NCBI RefSeq assembly: GCF_963259705.1
Contig: NC_081840.1
Coordinates: 117,355,074-117,419,073, forward strand
DNA: 64,000 nt
Source: Myotis daubentonii
Taxonomy: Eukaryota; Chordata; Mammalia; Chiroptera; Vespertilionidae
Reading direction: 5' to 3'
Below, one piece after another: positions 21,159 to 33,763 of the stretch (position 1 is its first letter; each line of letters begins with the position of its first letter). The translations under genes were made by a program, and so were the position numbers. A model generated the notes under the pieces. That model was not told the origin of the DNA. It searched no databases and saw only the letters and a list, made by a program, of their open reading frames with translations.

Positions 21159-21823
21159 CCTACAAGACTTGATTTTCCAGTTTAGGAAGTGGGGTGACTG
21201 TTGAGTTGCATTATGCACCAGCCATTGCCTGGAGCACTGACTTGGGGAGGAGGAAATAGCAGGCAAGATTCTAGGTGCCAGACACAATTAAGGGACCTGT
21301 TTGTGTGAATGGATGAGCAAATGCATGAATGAACGGACCGCCAAGTCCGCGCGTCTGGGCTCCGGGGCAGGACACCAGCTCACTGCAACTAGAACACAGT
21401 CTCAGTTCTCTGAACAGCCCAGGTCTGGGCGGATAAGGACTGGGGAGAAGGGCGAGCTTGTTGATGAGGAGGTTTTTAAGTCCTCAAGAGCAAATCCAGG
21501 TTCCCTTGCCTGTCAGCAGTTGGCACCCTTGGCTTTCAGGACAGAAAGATACACTCACAGCCCCTCGCTCTGGCAGAAGTGGTCATCTCCTGGGACAAGC
21601 AGGCAGTGCCACAAAGGAAAAATAACTTCTGTGATCTCCAGGTATGGGGGGTGCGGGGAGGAGGTTGGGAGAACAGCCCCTGAGGGACAGCAGGCCAAAC
21701 CTCACCCACAGTTCCCCTCCCGCCAATATCCAGAGACTGCGTGTTGGAAATCCAGCCCAGTACCCACTGTCTCACTCTGGGGTTTGGATTTTTGCACTGC
21801 AGTGCTAGGTCAATGAATGAGCC

Positions 21824-21858
21824 GCCCCCCCCCCCCCCCACACACACACACACACACT
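21824..21858. repeat. C-run followed by (CA)n
   Basis: A run of C (about 15, after a short gccgcc lead) followed by about ten CA dinucleotides. Confidence 0.85.
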
Positions 21859-22963
21859 CCCCCCTCAACCCACAAAGGGCATAAGTGTTTGACCTGACTG
21901 AGGACTGAGGAGTGGGTGTGAGTACAAGAGGACATTGGGTCCTCAAACTCTCTGAGAAACCACTGAGTGTGCCATGGGTAGGTGTTTGAGAAAGTATGAG
22001 GGAGATCAGACCTTTACCATCTTCATTGTGTATTGCCCAGGGCTGAGCAGTGCTGGGAGGTGGCCAGAACAGCCCTCCCCCAACTCTAAGCCTCTTAAAT
22101 TTCCCCCTCTCTTCCCACTCCCTCTTTCCTAAATGGAAGAGAGCTTGCTTGATGGTGATTATGATGGTGGTGGTGTGTGTGTATGTATGAGAGAGATGCT
22201 GAGACTACAGGCACATCTTACCTCTTGGCTTATGGTAGGAGGTGTGGCCTCAAGCAGAGCAGCAGTTCATTTAGTGCTCTTTTGCCTTCAGCCACACTCT
22301 GGTGTTTGGAGCAGCTGAGAGTGTCCAAGATTCTAGGGATGGAGGAATGCTGGAGTTAGAGCCTTCTCAAGGAGCTGTTCCTTAGTGTGGGAGAGTTTGA
22401 ATTCCTTTCATCCCATGTCCAAGTCTTTATTTCTCTTCCACTGGCTCAGATCATCCCAACAAAAGGAGTTTTTATTTTTTTATTGTGTGTGTGTGTGTAT
22501 AGGGAATAATAGTAAATGAGAAAGATTGGGGCTGGCGGGGGCGGGGAGGGGTAATAAGGCTGGAACTGTCTGGATTAGAAAGACATAGTTCCAATTTCCT
22601 GTTACTTTTTGTAATTTGGATTATTTGTCCTGGAAGGTCTCATGTTGGGTAGTGGAAAAGGGTAAGATATAGGAATGAAGACAATAAGAAAATTGCATTT
22701 GAGTATTCTTATGCCCATGTTGCTTAACAATAAGGAAGGAGGTAGTTCTGCTACTGAACTGGTCCTTGTGATGGATGCGGTGGTGTTTTTTTGGTTTGTT
22801 TTATTTTAATATTGATGTGGTTATTAGTAACTTAGGTAAGAATAGAATCAGCTTTGTGTGAAAAGTAATCAGCATCCCTGGTTATAAATGTCATAGCTAT
22901 GAGGTGGGCGAAAAAATATACTTATATATAACTTTTCAAATATGTCTTATGTATCACAGAAAT

Positions 22964-23119
22964 TAGGTTCTCAAAGTGGAAACCCCTAAACTTCAGCATC
23001 ATCCTCACCTGGGAAATCTCAGTGTCCTGGACTTTCTAAATCAGAAATGCAGAGGGTGTGACCCAGCATTTGTTACTCAGGTCGTGATTTCCATGCCTGC
23101 TGAAATCTGAGAACCACAA
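22964..23119 (+). mobile_element. MER5A-like hAT remnant
   Basis: Begins ggttctcaaagtgg and ends ctgagaaccac, imperfect inverted ends. The centre has catcatcctcacctggga, aaatcagaaatgcagagggtg and gacccagcatttgtt, in MER5A order. An old non-autonomous Charlie-type element found across placental mammals. Confidence 0.75.
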
Positions 23120-24810
23120 GTGTATACTTCAAATTTCATTGCTTTGACTTTGTAAACCATGACCTTTCTTAGCCTAAAGTAGTTTTATTTTTATTTGCAG
23201 AAGAATTTATGGGGAAAAGAACACTTTATTTTTGTTTAGTTATAAAACATTGATAAGTTGTAAAAGAGATAGACATAAGAGTTAGTGTAAGATTATAAAG
23301 TGTGTTTTGAACATTTTACATGAAGAGAATTGGAAATGATATGTACATATTTTAAAGCAGGGCAATTATAAGTGGAGACTTCAAAGACTAAATGGGAACT
23401 TGGCTAGCATAGAAGTCTATATCCTTTTATTTGCTTATATTTCCAGAGGTAAAACCATTCATACTGCACACAAATTAGTATTCTTTATTAATACTGTTTT
23501 CTTAGCTAGGTTCAAGAGGAAATAAAAATTGTGTTATAGGCTACTCAGGAAATCACTTCATTGCAACCTAATATTTACATGATTTAGACATATGTCATTG
23601 TAACCTTTCTTTTTTGAAGTATTTAGTCAACCCCTTCACTCTTCTACTTCTTGGCTGGAAAACTGAGTATGAAATTCAGATTTTTTTTTTGTAATTGAGA
23701 GTATTTGTTTTAATGTATGGATTATGTTGTCTAGAGTTACTATAATCTCCTTCCTTTTGTGCTCAATCAGCTTGGCACCTGTGTGCAGTACTTAAGTGTA
23801 AAAGTTTCTGCTATAGGCCTAGGAACTAATTGCCATTTATCTTGGGGTATTGCTCAGCAAACTAACTCCATAATTGCTGAAATTTGTGTATGTGGGGGAG
23901 TTGAGTAAGGGAGATTATCCTTTAATTTATATCTGCTTGTCTACCCTTTGTCGGTAATTCTAATGTCATTAAAATATTTTAAAAATGGAAATTTCCCTCT
24001 ATGTCCCTTACATATTCCATATCAGAGATGGCATTACAGTAATATAAATTATTTGAAAACACTTCTGAAAGAATGACTGAAAATTTTTTTCATAATACAG
24101 CAGCATCAAAAAATAAAAAAATGTGTACTTCCTTAGGCAACTATCTCACCTATTTTGATGGATAATTACATTTGGAGATATCTATATTTTTGAAGTTTTA
24201 AAATCCATTTTCTTAATGAGTTTTAAAAAGTTATTTATATTCACACTTTTTCTTCAAAATACTCTTAGAATTTTAAAATTTTACCTTACATTTATTTTTA
24301 CTCAATTAGGCATCACTGAAAACCAAGTCAGTAGATGAACATCAACTGGTATCCATTTGTAGCATTATTAATTTTGTTGCACTCCTGTCCCGTAAGGTTT
24401 AGGGTAACTGATTAAACATAGCATCAAGGATCACAATGTAAACCCTAGATAATGTGTATACTTATGGAAATACCTAGAGCTCAGTGATCCAAAGCATTTT
24501 TCTAGTTTGGGGAATTTTATTTGTAAGTCATTCTGTGATAGTAAATTGTTTGGGCTGTTTAAGTGTGTTTTCTAGAGATACTGTTGGTAATGACAATATT
24601 GAGAATCATATCTCCTATAAACTTCTCAGTTGTCTTGTTAAAACAAGAAACATTGCCCCATTGCAACAAACTGTATTTTTACATTTGGCCCATCATAACC
24701 TTAGTTTCCAAGGAGGCTAATAAAAATATTATAACTGTATTAACACAGGACAAATCCCAACTGCAAATGAAAAAAAAAATAAAGTTTATGTCTGAATAAT
24801 TTTGATTTTT

Positions 24811-25036
24811 TAAAAAAATCCTCACTAGAGAATATATTTATTGATTTTAGAGAGAAAGGAAGAGTGACGGGAGAGAGAAAGAGAGAGAAGAGAGAGAAAG
24901 AGAAAGAAAGAAACAGATCGGTTGCCTTCTGCTTGCTTCCTGACCAGGCATTGAACCCACAACATAGGTATGTGTGCTGACTGGGAATTGAACTCTTTAC
25001 CTTTTGGTGTATGGGATGATGCCACCCGGCCAGGAC
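24811..25036 (-). mobile_element. Ves SINE
   Basis: Minus orientation: atatttattgattttagaga tail side, a long GA-rich block, ccttctgcttgcttcctgac, and a tRNA-like head ending in cacccggccagg. Confidence 0.83.
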
Positions 25037-25904
25037 AAATATCTTAAGAGTTTTTATGGGAGCCAAATAAACCTATGATGTGGTGTCTTGAAATAGTTAA
25101 TGCACTCCCTAAATAACTTCCAGGATGCACTGGAAGCAATAAATAAATTTATCAAACACATGTGTACGACACATTAGCAAACTATATTCACTCAATTCAA
25201 GTTATATCGATATCATACAACTGACACCCAGGCAGTAGCTGGTTAGAAAAGGCTTAGTGGAATTGATAACCAGAGATAAGTTGCAAAAGGGAAGTATCTG
25301 GAAGATATTTCAGACTGTCAGTTGATTGAATGTAGACAGACAGATTGACCTAAAAAGATAAGAATACTCTGGAAGGTCAGTTGAATATTACATCAGTCTC
25401 AGGATGTTGCCATTCTCACAGCAGTGGTATCCCAAGTGCACTGAGTTGTGATTTTTGCCCAGTTTGAGTTTGGAGAGACCCTGTGGTCAGATATTGCTTT
25501 TGATTGAACACGTATTTAGGGTGTCAGCCTGTGGAAGGAGAGGAGGAGATGACTTTTATAAATGTTGCTGAAAAAAAATCAATCTGAATCTTTATCAAAT
25601 ACAATCAGTTCTAATCTTCTCTCATCCCACTCCTCATCCAACTGTCCCTGCATGCACAAGCTCCCTCCCCCACCATCACACACACACACAAACACACAAA
25701 CTCTTATATCACTGCCACCTTAGCTACCATCACAAGGAACAATGGGCAGTCCTTTGTATCTTAGGATTCTTTTTATCCATTCAGGGTTGTCCTTGCTGGT
25801 CATATGACTGAGAATTCACATGCCAAATGGGAAGATTATTTTATACATTATGACTTGCTCATGTCCTGTATATCTTACATGGGGAAAGCTATTAGGTATT
25901 TTAT
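25037..25904 (+). other. Intronic sequence, nothing recognised
   Basis: Single-copy-looking intron with a short (CA)n run near 25678-25697. Confidence 0.45.
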
Positions 25905-26215
25905 TATATTTTTTATTTATTTTATTTTTGTTAATCCTCACCCAAGTATATTTTTTCCCCATTGATTTACAGAGAAAGTGGAAGGGAGTGAGGGAGAAAC
26001 ATGATGTGAGAGAGATATCCATTGGTTGCCTCCCACATGCACCCAGACTAGGGGCAGGGGTTAGCCCTGCAACCCAGGTAAGCGCCTTTGACTGGGAATG
26101 AAACTCTTGACCAGGGATCAAACCCACAACCAAGTATATGCCCTTACCAGGAATCAAACTGGTGATCTTTTAGTGGTAGTATGACACTCAACCAACAGAA
26201 CCACATCAACATCAG
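25905..26215 (-). mobile_element. Ves SINE, long form
   Basis: Minus orientation with the tail region tttttgttaatcctcaccca, the GA block, and an extended body (caaacccacaaccaag); the head near 26190-26215 is diverged (accaacagaaccacatcaac). Confidence 0.78.
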
Positions 26216-29139
26216 CGAGGGAAAATTATTTTAGTGTTTATTTTATAAGGTGAATCACCTTAAGCCTTTTGAGGAAGCAGGGTTTGTGCAAACTTTTTTG
26301 AAAAAAAATGTGATCTGTATTCTTTTAAATCTTACTATTTTAATGTGATTGGGATAGGGCTCATGGGCATGTGATTAACAGCATGAACATTATGGGGTCA
26401 TTTTACGTGATTAAGACAGTGTTAGAAACTGTCTTGGTTTGCTTTCCAGCTATAGAGGTGATTCATCACCCACGTTGTATGCCCTGGTCCTCATGCTCTG
26501 GGAAGAGTCTTGAAAGAGTTGGGCTTTGCACCTTGCGACCCTCATAGGCAAACAGCTAGATAGACATATCTGCCTAGTCCTGGGACTGAGCTGTAGAGCT
26601 GGTGCTCTTTGTGGCTACAGTAAACTAAAGGAATATGCTGTCAGTTCCCAGTTAAATTGAGGAGGGCCTTACTCTTCTTTCTGGCTATTTTGGAAGGACA
26701 AGCAAAGTGTTATATTTAAGTATGAATAGGTGAACATTTTTAGCTTCATTGTAATTGCTACTAGTAACTGGAGTCCCACAAAAATGAAATTTCATTTCTT
26801 TGCTTCAGTGACTGTCAATATAAATATATTACTTAGAGCAGACTGAATAAATGATTTCATTCATAGAAAACTGTATCCTATTTTTATTTCCAAATTCAAT
26901 TAATAAACGTTTGGCCCTGTAAAACCATGAAGTTATAAATGAGAAGAGACTTTAAAGTGTCAGTAAATCATCCCACTAATTTAAGACATAATGGCTTTAT
27001 ATTATGCCAGTCAGGTGGTGGTCCTATGCTGTTTGTGAGATTTCTTTACAGAAAAAAAATGTCACACCTTTTCCCAGAGTCTAGGCACTTTCATTGGGTG
27101 GATATGTTTTTGCCAACTTACTAAATTCCTTCATGCTGCATTATTGGGGTATGTGCTAAGTTACTGTCTATTTTATACTAGTACGATTTTATTTTCTTTC
27201 TTAACTATACTACCTTGTATTGATCCCAGTTAAGCTCTTTGGTTTCCTACCATGTGTCCAGGATATTGTGACATTTCTAATCTTAGTTTAAATAACACTT
27301 TAAAGATGACTTAGATTTTATAATCCAAATCATACATTTTATAGTAATTTACAGTCTTAGAAGAGGATTTAAATATTAAGAACAATTTTTTATCTATTGG
27401 ACATTTATAATAAATTTGTCAGTTAAAGATATTTTGGTAGGAGCAAAGGTAGGACTTTATGCTTTATGATATAACATTTTTTTTTTTAGTGGCTACCTCT
27501 ACAACCTCTTATAAAGTAGGAGACACAAGTTTCTTGCCATCGTAGTCAAAACTATAGTAAGGACTGTTTTGTGGTTGACAGATGGGGTCAAGTATGTGAC
27601 ATGTTACTATAGCTGCAAGTAGCATATTTCATTACTTACTTTGTTTTAATGAGAATGGGAGGAATGAAAGTAATTGAGTGATTCTGTGGAAAGGGATACA
27701 TGACTGTCTGAAAGAGGCAGGGTTGGTTCATAGCTAGGCCTCCCAGAGTCCTTAAGGACAGCACAGAAGGTAGCTGATCTCTCATAGAGGTGAGTTAGAA
27801 AGATGCTAGCCTGAAAATGCTACTGGAGATACATATCTGCCCTCTAAATACTGCCAAAGCTGCAATTTATTTTTCTGAAGTAATTAGAACTTTCCTCATG
27901 TGCCTCAAACTGAGGAAGAAAGAAAAATGCTGTTTGACTGAAGGCCATCTTCAGGGAGATTTTTCTGGTCTCTTGGAAAGGAAAGATGAGGGGATACAGG
28001 AACTCTCTTAAGCAGAGCACGTGATCCCTGTGGACCAGCTGGTCCTTCCTGCTAGTTAATTGTGTGGCTTAGGCACATTAGGAGGGATCTCATGGAATAA
28101 GCTTCAGGGCATTCTCTCTCTTATTCTGAGTGGAGCTGAGAATTGGGTCCCTGCCTCACCTCAGGTAGACTTGCTACTAAGGAAGCAAAGGTTCTCATAC
28201 GATCCTAAGACAGATAGGAAGATCTGTAAAAGGTATGCTACTTTTCAGGAATTATGGCCCGTGAGAATACTATACAGATTCTGGGCAGTTAGGTTGAATT
28301 CTGGTAACTCAGTCAACATATTAATGGATAGCTGTTATCGATAACACCTGTGATAGCTATGTAGTAAGGTGATGAACTCTAGAGTTTTACAACTTAATTG
28401 AGGAGATAAAGCCAAACGTAAAAACAAAGTAAATAAGGCTCTGAGAAATCTATAAATGTTTGTGCCTAAACAAAAGAGAACAATTATATTTGGTGTCATT
28501 GTTGGAGGACACTTGAAAAAACTGGTACATCACGAGTTGAGCCTTGAGAGAGGGTTGGCATAACATAGGTAAAGAAGGAGGAAAGGATATTGCTACCTAC
28601 CGAATGGATCCCAGCTATGGGCATGGTGCCACAGAAAGAACAATAATGCTGGAATGTGTGTTTAATAGTCTTAGCAGTTTCTCCAAAGTTTACCATAACT
28701 AGAAAGGTGTATCTGTCCTTTAACCTATGCAAACCCCCCCAAAAGTCTGTAAGTCTGAAAAATAGATATCACGGTGTGATATCTGGAAGTTGCCCAAATA
28801 TTTATGTCCACCAAAGTTCTGGGTTTGTGTGTGTTCAATTTGAAGCCAACTGACCTGCTCACCAGAAGATAAGACTGTTGTCTGTAACGTTGCTAGGGAT
28901 TACTGAGCCCTCCCCAATTCTTGGCAAACTTGGGAAACTTTGAACCTTCATAGCAGCTGCTTTTGGAGTTAAAATCAGACACTTCATAGCGTTTTTAGAG
29001 TGCCAATGACTTCAAAGCAGTGGACTATGGGTCTAAAATAACTTAAAACATCATGTTGCTTTTTGCAAATGTACAAATAGTGAGATGAATGAACTGCTTG
29101 TGTGAAAAGAGAGTTACGTGCTTTCATTATTTCATTGTT
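26216..29139 (+). other. Intronic sequence, nothing recognised
   Basis: AT-rich intron, short open frames only, no repeat family that I can name with confidence. Confidence 0.45.
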
Positions 29140-29365
29140 ATCATTTTTAATTCTCACCCGAGGATGTTTCCTGATTTTAGAGAGAGAGGAAGGGAGAAAG
29201 AGAGAAACATCGATGTGGGAGAGAAACATTGATCGGTTGCTTCCTGTAGGCTCCCAGACTGAGGATCGAACCACAAACTGAGTATGTGCCCTGACCAGGA
29301 ATACAACCTGCAACCTTCGGTGTATGGGCTGACACTTCAACCAACTTAGCCATCCACTTAGGGCT
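29140..29365 (-). mobile_element. Ves SINE
   Basis: Minus orientation; contains ttctcacccgaggatg, the GA block, gaaacattgatcggttgc, and a head ending agccatccacttagggct. Confidence 0.82.
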
Positions 29366-30441
29366 GTGCTTTTATTATTGTTTTTTTTATTCTTGTGCAA
29401 GGCAGCTTGATAAGGTTGAAAACTGTTGGGAAAGTTGGGGTTTTCTTCTTGTTCTGCTGTGACCACAGGCAGAAATGTTAACCTCTCTCTCCCTTTATAT
29501 CTACATCTAATAAACCCTTAGAAAAGTGGGCTGTTACATAGAGGAAATGTAAGTAACATCAAGAATGAAAAAATATGATTGCATTTTTATACCTGGAGTA
29601 GAGGGAGAGTTCATGGAGAGTTTCCTTTATCTTCTTAAAAATGTCTAGCTTTTTTGCAATTGTAGCTCATAATTAAACTGGCATTAAGTCTTAGAACAGA
29701 GTAAGGGGCTAGAAAGTAAAAGAGAGCAAGTAATTTGTTTTCTGGAACAAATATTCCAGTGTGTCAGTGTAGCAGAAAATAACTTCAGTGGTGTATTTTT
29801 GAACAGTATTTGTAATATTATGTGCATGAAAATGTTATTTGATACTGCATCTTGTATGCACATGTAACTGTTCTTGTCTCAGGCTAGCCTCCTCTCAATC
29901 CACCTAATCCTGGAGTTTCTCCTTTTGCTCCTTAATGATGAGGCTAGTGATGGGGAGCTGGAACACCCTCATTTAAGACTCCAAAAGAATATTAGGGTAC
30001 ACTAAACAGAATGGTCATTAGTATATTTACATATGTGTGTGTTCAAATATATGTATACATCTTATCTTTGTATCAAGAAGCAAGAGTAGTCTCAATACCC
30101 TGCCATTTTGAGACTAATTGAAAAATAGCTGCATGTAAAACATCCATCCAAATGAAATAACTTAGAGATACATTTGTAAGAATACTTATATAATATTGAC
30201 TTTGCTAAGCAAGTCTCCTTGAGCATATACACACAGTAAACTGGGAAAGGACTTAAATGATATGTGGTTTTGGAGTTATCAGTCTTACCTCAGTATCTCA
30301 GAATTGGTGAAGTTATTATCAAGATTATGAATTTTTTAAAATGTTTATCCTGATTCTGAACTTGTTTCTTGTTTTTCATGGTTTATTCTACTACTATACC
30401 ATTATTATAATTCTCCCTTATCCTATTATTCACTTTTATTT
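29366..30441 (+). other. Intronic sequence, nothing recognised
   Basis: AT-rich intron without a recognisable exon or repeat. Confidence 0.4.
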
Positions 30442-30612
30442 AAAATATATATTTTTATTGATTTTAAGGAAGAAGGGATAGGAAGGGAAATATCAATGAT
30501 GAGAGAGAATCATTAATCAGCTGCCTCCTGAATGCCTCCCTACTGGGGATCGAGCCCACTACCTGGACATGTGCCCTGATCTGGAATTGAACCGTGACCT
30601 CCTTATTCATAG
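30442..30612 (-). mobile_element. Ves SINE, 5' truncated
   Basis: Minus orientation: tatatttttattgattttaa, gagagaatcattaatcagc, and the body up to accgtgacctcctt; the tRNA head is missing. Confidence 0.8.
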
Positions 30613-30769
30613 AAGGATTAAGGAAGAAAGTGGAGAAGTGGTTGTTAGAAACAAAGGGTTTTGTATAAGCTTAGAGAGTTAAGGGATGAACAAGTGAGTT
30701 GTCAATTATGTTAAAAAATGAACAATTTAAATGTGATGTTTTTGTTTGTTTGTTTGTTTGTTTTTACAT

Positions 30770-31020
30770 TAGCCTGGCCTGCATGGCTCAGTGATTGAGG
30801 TAGATCTATTAACCAGGAGGTCAGGGCTCAATTTCCCATCAGGCCACATGCCCAGGTTTCAGATTCCATCCCCAGTGAGGGGCGTGCAGGAGGCAGCCGA
30901 TCAATGATTCTCTCTCATCATTAATGTCTCTCTCTCTCTCTTGCTCCCTCCTTTCCTCCCTTCTTCCCTCCATCACTCCCTCCCTCTCCCTCTCCCTTCC
31001 TCTCTGAAATCAATAAAATA
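30770..31020 (+). mobile_element. Ves SINE, tail split by a Helitron
   Basis: One of two clear full Ves copies in sense orientation. The tRNA-like head (agcctggcctgcatggctca), B-box-like gtcagggctcaatttccc, CT-rich region and tail (aatcaataaaata). The tail resumes after the Helitron (31597: tatatatattttaaaaa). Confidence 0.87.
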
Positions 31021-31596
31021 TCCTATATAATAAAGAGCTAATATGCAAATGGTCATCATACCCTCACGCCATCACGTCGTAACGGCTCAGACACTCAACA
31101 CTGGGGAGAGAGGAATGGGGACCAGCCAGACACAAATGAGCTTGTGAGAGAGGAATGCGGATCAGCCAGGCTGTGGCCCAGGAGAGGGACAAGCCATCTG
31201 CCCTGCGGTCCTGGGCGCCTGCAGCTGTGGCCCAGGCGAAGCTGCCCACCCACGGTCCCCTGCGGCTGCGGCTGGCCCGGGTGAAGCCAGCTTGGGTCCT
31301 GGGTGCCTGCAACTGGCCGGAGGAGAGAATCTTGGGTCCCGGGTGCGGGTGGGGCAGAGGCGGTTGGGGCAATCAGGCCAGCAGGGAAGCAGTTAGGGGC
31401 GATTAGGCCAGTAGGGGAGCAGTTAGGGGTGATCAGACAGGCAGGCAGGTGAGTGGATAGTAGCCAGTGGTCCTGGATTGCGAAAGGCAGTTGGACATCC
31501 CCCGAGGGGTCCCGGATTGGAGAGGGTGCAGGATGGGTTGAGGGACCTCCCCCCCCCTCCCGCACCATCCATGAATTTTGTGCACCAGGCTTCTAG
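31021..31596 (+). mobile_element. Non-autonomous Helitron
   Basis: Starts TCCTATATAATAAAGAGC and ends ttttgtgcaccaggcttCTAG. Inserted between A and T inside the Ves tail. 576 bp, no transposase ORF. Confidence 0.92.
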
Positions 31597-31617
31597 TGTA
31601 TATATATATTTTAAAAA

Positions 31618-31850
31618 GACACATTAGACCAGATGGATTTAATTGATATCTTCAGATCACTTTCCGCTAAGAACCATAATATACATTCTTTTCAAGCGCA
31701 CATAGAACACTTTCTAGAATAGACCACATTAGGACACAAAATAAGTCTCAATAAATTTGAGAAGATGGAAAGCATATCAAGCATATTTTCCATCCACAAT
31801 GGTATGAAACTAGAAGTCAATCACAAAACTGAAAAAAAAAAAAAAAAAGA
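31618..31850 (+). mobile_element. L1 ORF2 endonuclease fragment ending in an A-run
   Basis: Matches the endonuclease part of the L1 at 9900-10110 (gaccagatggatttaattga, then aatatacattcttttcaagc). It stops at a run of 17 A that does not correspond to the L1 3' end, suggesting priming within ORF2 or a deletion. It directly follows the Ves tail. Confidence 0.8.
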
Positions 31851-31924
31851 ATGGGAATTTTCTAAACCCTAGTCTTCAGAGAGATGATGTTATTATGTAA
31901 CTTATGGAAGACCTCCTTAGGCAA

Positions 31925-32189
31925 TCCTATATAATAAAAGCTTAATATGCTGTGTCCAGTCATTCGGTCGTCTGTTCAACCAATCAAAGCTAATGGTATG
32001 CTAAGGCCGCTCAACCACTTGTGACCCTCCCCAGGTCCGATCGTGCACCAGTGGGGGTCCTTGGCCTGGCCTATGCCCTCTTGCAACTCAGGACCCCTCA
32101 GGGGATGTTGGAGATCTGGTTTCAGCCCAATCCTGCAGGCCAGGCTGAGGGACCCCACTGGTTCATGAATTTGTGCAGTGGGCCTCTAG
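31925..32189 (+). mobile_element. Short non-autonomous Helitron
   Basis: Starts TCCTATATAATAAAAGC, ends gtgcagtgggcctCTAG; 265 bp, A/T flanks. Confidence 0.92.
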
Positions 32190-32479
32190 TTATATATACA
32201 CAAACATGTACATATACACATGCTTAAATAGAGTCAATATATATATGAATATATATTTTAGAGTATATACATATTCTCTATATACAAGTCAGCATTTACG
32301 TATGTGTATATTCATAGAGTGGATCTCATGGGTAGTAGCTGAACTTTAGGGTAAACTCCAGGAATTGGATGGCTTTCCCCTTCCCTTAAAGCTGACTGAT
32401 TTAGTGTTGACAGCAGGACATGTGATCTCTCACCTAACATTCATTTTGTTTTTATTTTTTTTATCATTTTATTGTTTTT

Positions 32480-32696
32480 TTAAAATATATTTTATTGATT
32501 TTTTTACAGAGAGGAAGGGAGAGGGATAGAGAGTTAGAAACATCGATGAGAGAGAAGCATTGATCAGCTGCCTCCTGCACACCCCCTACTGGGGATGTGC
32601 CCTCAACCAAGGTACACGCCCTTGACCGGAATCGAACCCAGGACTCTTCAGTCCCCAGGCCAACGCTCTATCCAGTGAGCCAAACTGGCTAGGGCT
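32480..32696 (-). mobile_element. Ves SINE
   Basis: Minus orientation, near consensus: ttttattgatttttttacag, cctcctgcacaccccctact, gaccggaatcgaacccagg, and head agccaaactggctagggct. Confidence 0.9.
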
Positions 32697-33192
32697 CATT
32701 TTGTTTTTAGATATCTCTTGTGATACCTTTATGCTTATATTCACCAGTTTACATTACCTTTAGAAACTCAGGTAACTTCTGTTTTCTTCTATTATTTTCT
32801 TAGTTGAAAGAAGAGAAATGTTTCTAGCTGCATAATAGTGATACCTGTGCAGTTTATTTTACCTGCACTACAGTGATGTGGACACTTGAAGCCTGGAATA
32901 TACGCTTCAAGGCTTCTGACGCTTATGTTCTTCAATATTTTCCAAAGAACATCCCTCCTCCCTCCTGCTCTATTAGTTAGGCCTTTTCTCCTTTGTAAAA
33001 GTGAGCTTTCAGTGCATCAAAAATACCTATATTCAAGGGTGGATAATAAAATATATCCACAAACCAAATTCAAGTAACTTGGATCTTCTACCTTTTTAAT
33101 TACTGAAAAATAAACAAAGGTATAGTATTTTTTCATAAAATAATTGCCGTATATCATGTGCTTACTATATGTCACACCTTGTATTAGGAGTC
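32697..33192 (+). other. Intronic sequence, nothing recognised
   Basis: AT-rich intron; no repeat or exon recognised. Confidence 0.4.
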
Positions 33193-33763
33193 TTATTTAT
33201 TTATTTTTGTTAATCTTCACCCAAGGATATATTCCCATTGATTTTTATTTTTTATTTTATTTATTCGTTTTAATAATTCTTTATTGTTGAAAGTATTACA
33301 TATGTTCCTCCTCCCACCCCCGCCCCGCCATTAACTCCTTCCAGCCCCCCCCCCCCCGCCCTGCCCCCTTGCCCCAGGCCTTCAGCACCCCATTGTCTGT
33401 GTTCATGGGTTATGAATATATGCATACATGGTCTTTGGTTGATCACCTTCCACCCACCCCCGCCTTTTCTCTGAGTTTCTGCTTCCATGTCTCTGGATCC
33501 ACTAGGTTCATCATTTTACTTTTTTACTTAGATTCCACATATGAGTGCAATTTTTCCCATTGATTTTTAGAGAGAGTGGAAAGAAGGGGAGAGACAGAGA
33601 GAAAGAAACATTGATGTGAGAGAGAAACATCGATTGTTTGCCTCCTGAATGTGCCCCAGCCAGGGCTGGGATTAAGCCTAAGTACATGCCCTTGACTAGA
33701 ATCAAATCTGGGACCCTTCAGTCCACGGGCTGATGCTCTATCCACTGAGCCAAACTGGTTAGG
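33193..33763 (-). mobile_element. Ves SINE interrupted by an L1 3' end
   Basis: The tail part (33193-33247) contains gttaatcttcacccaagg; the GA block and head (33570-33763, ending agccaaactggttagggt) continue after the L1 at 33248-33553. Confidence 0.88.
33248..33553 (-). mobile_element. L1 3' end nested in a Ves SINE
   Basis: Minus L1 3' UTR (taattctttattgttgaaag, then agattccacatatgagtg). It is flanked by exact 16-bp duplications TTCCCATTGATTTTTA at 33232-33247 and 33554-33569. It includes a C-run near 33346. Confidence 0.9.
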
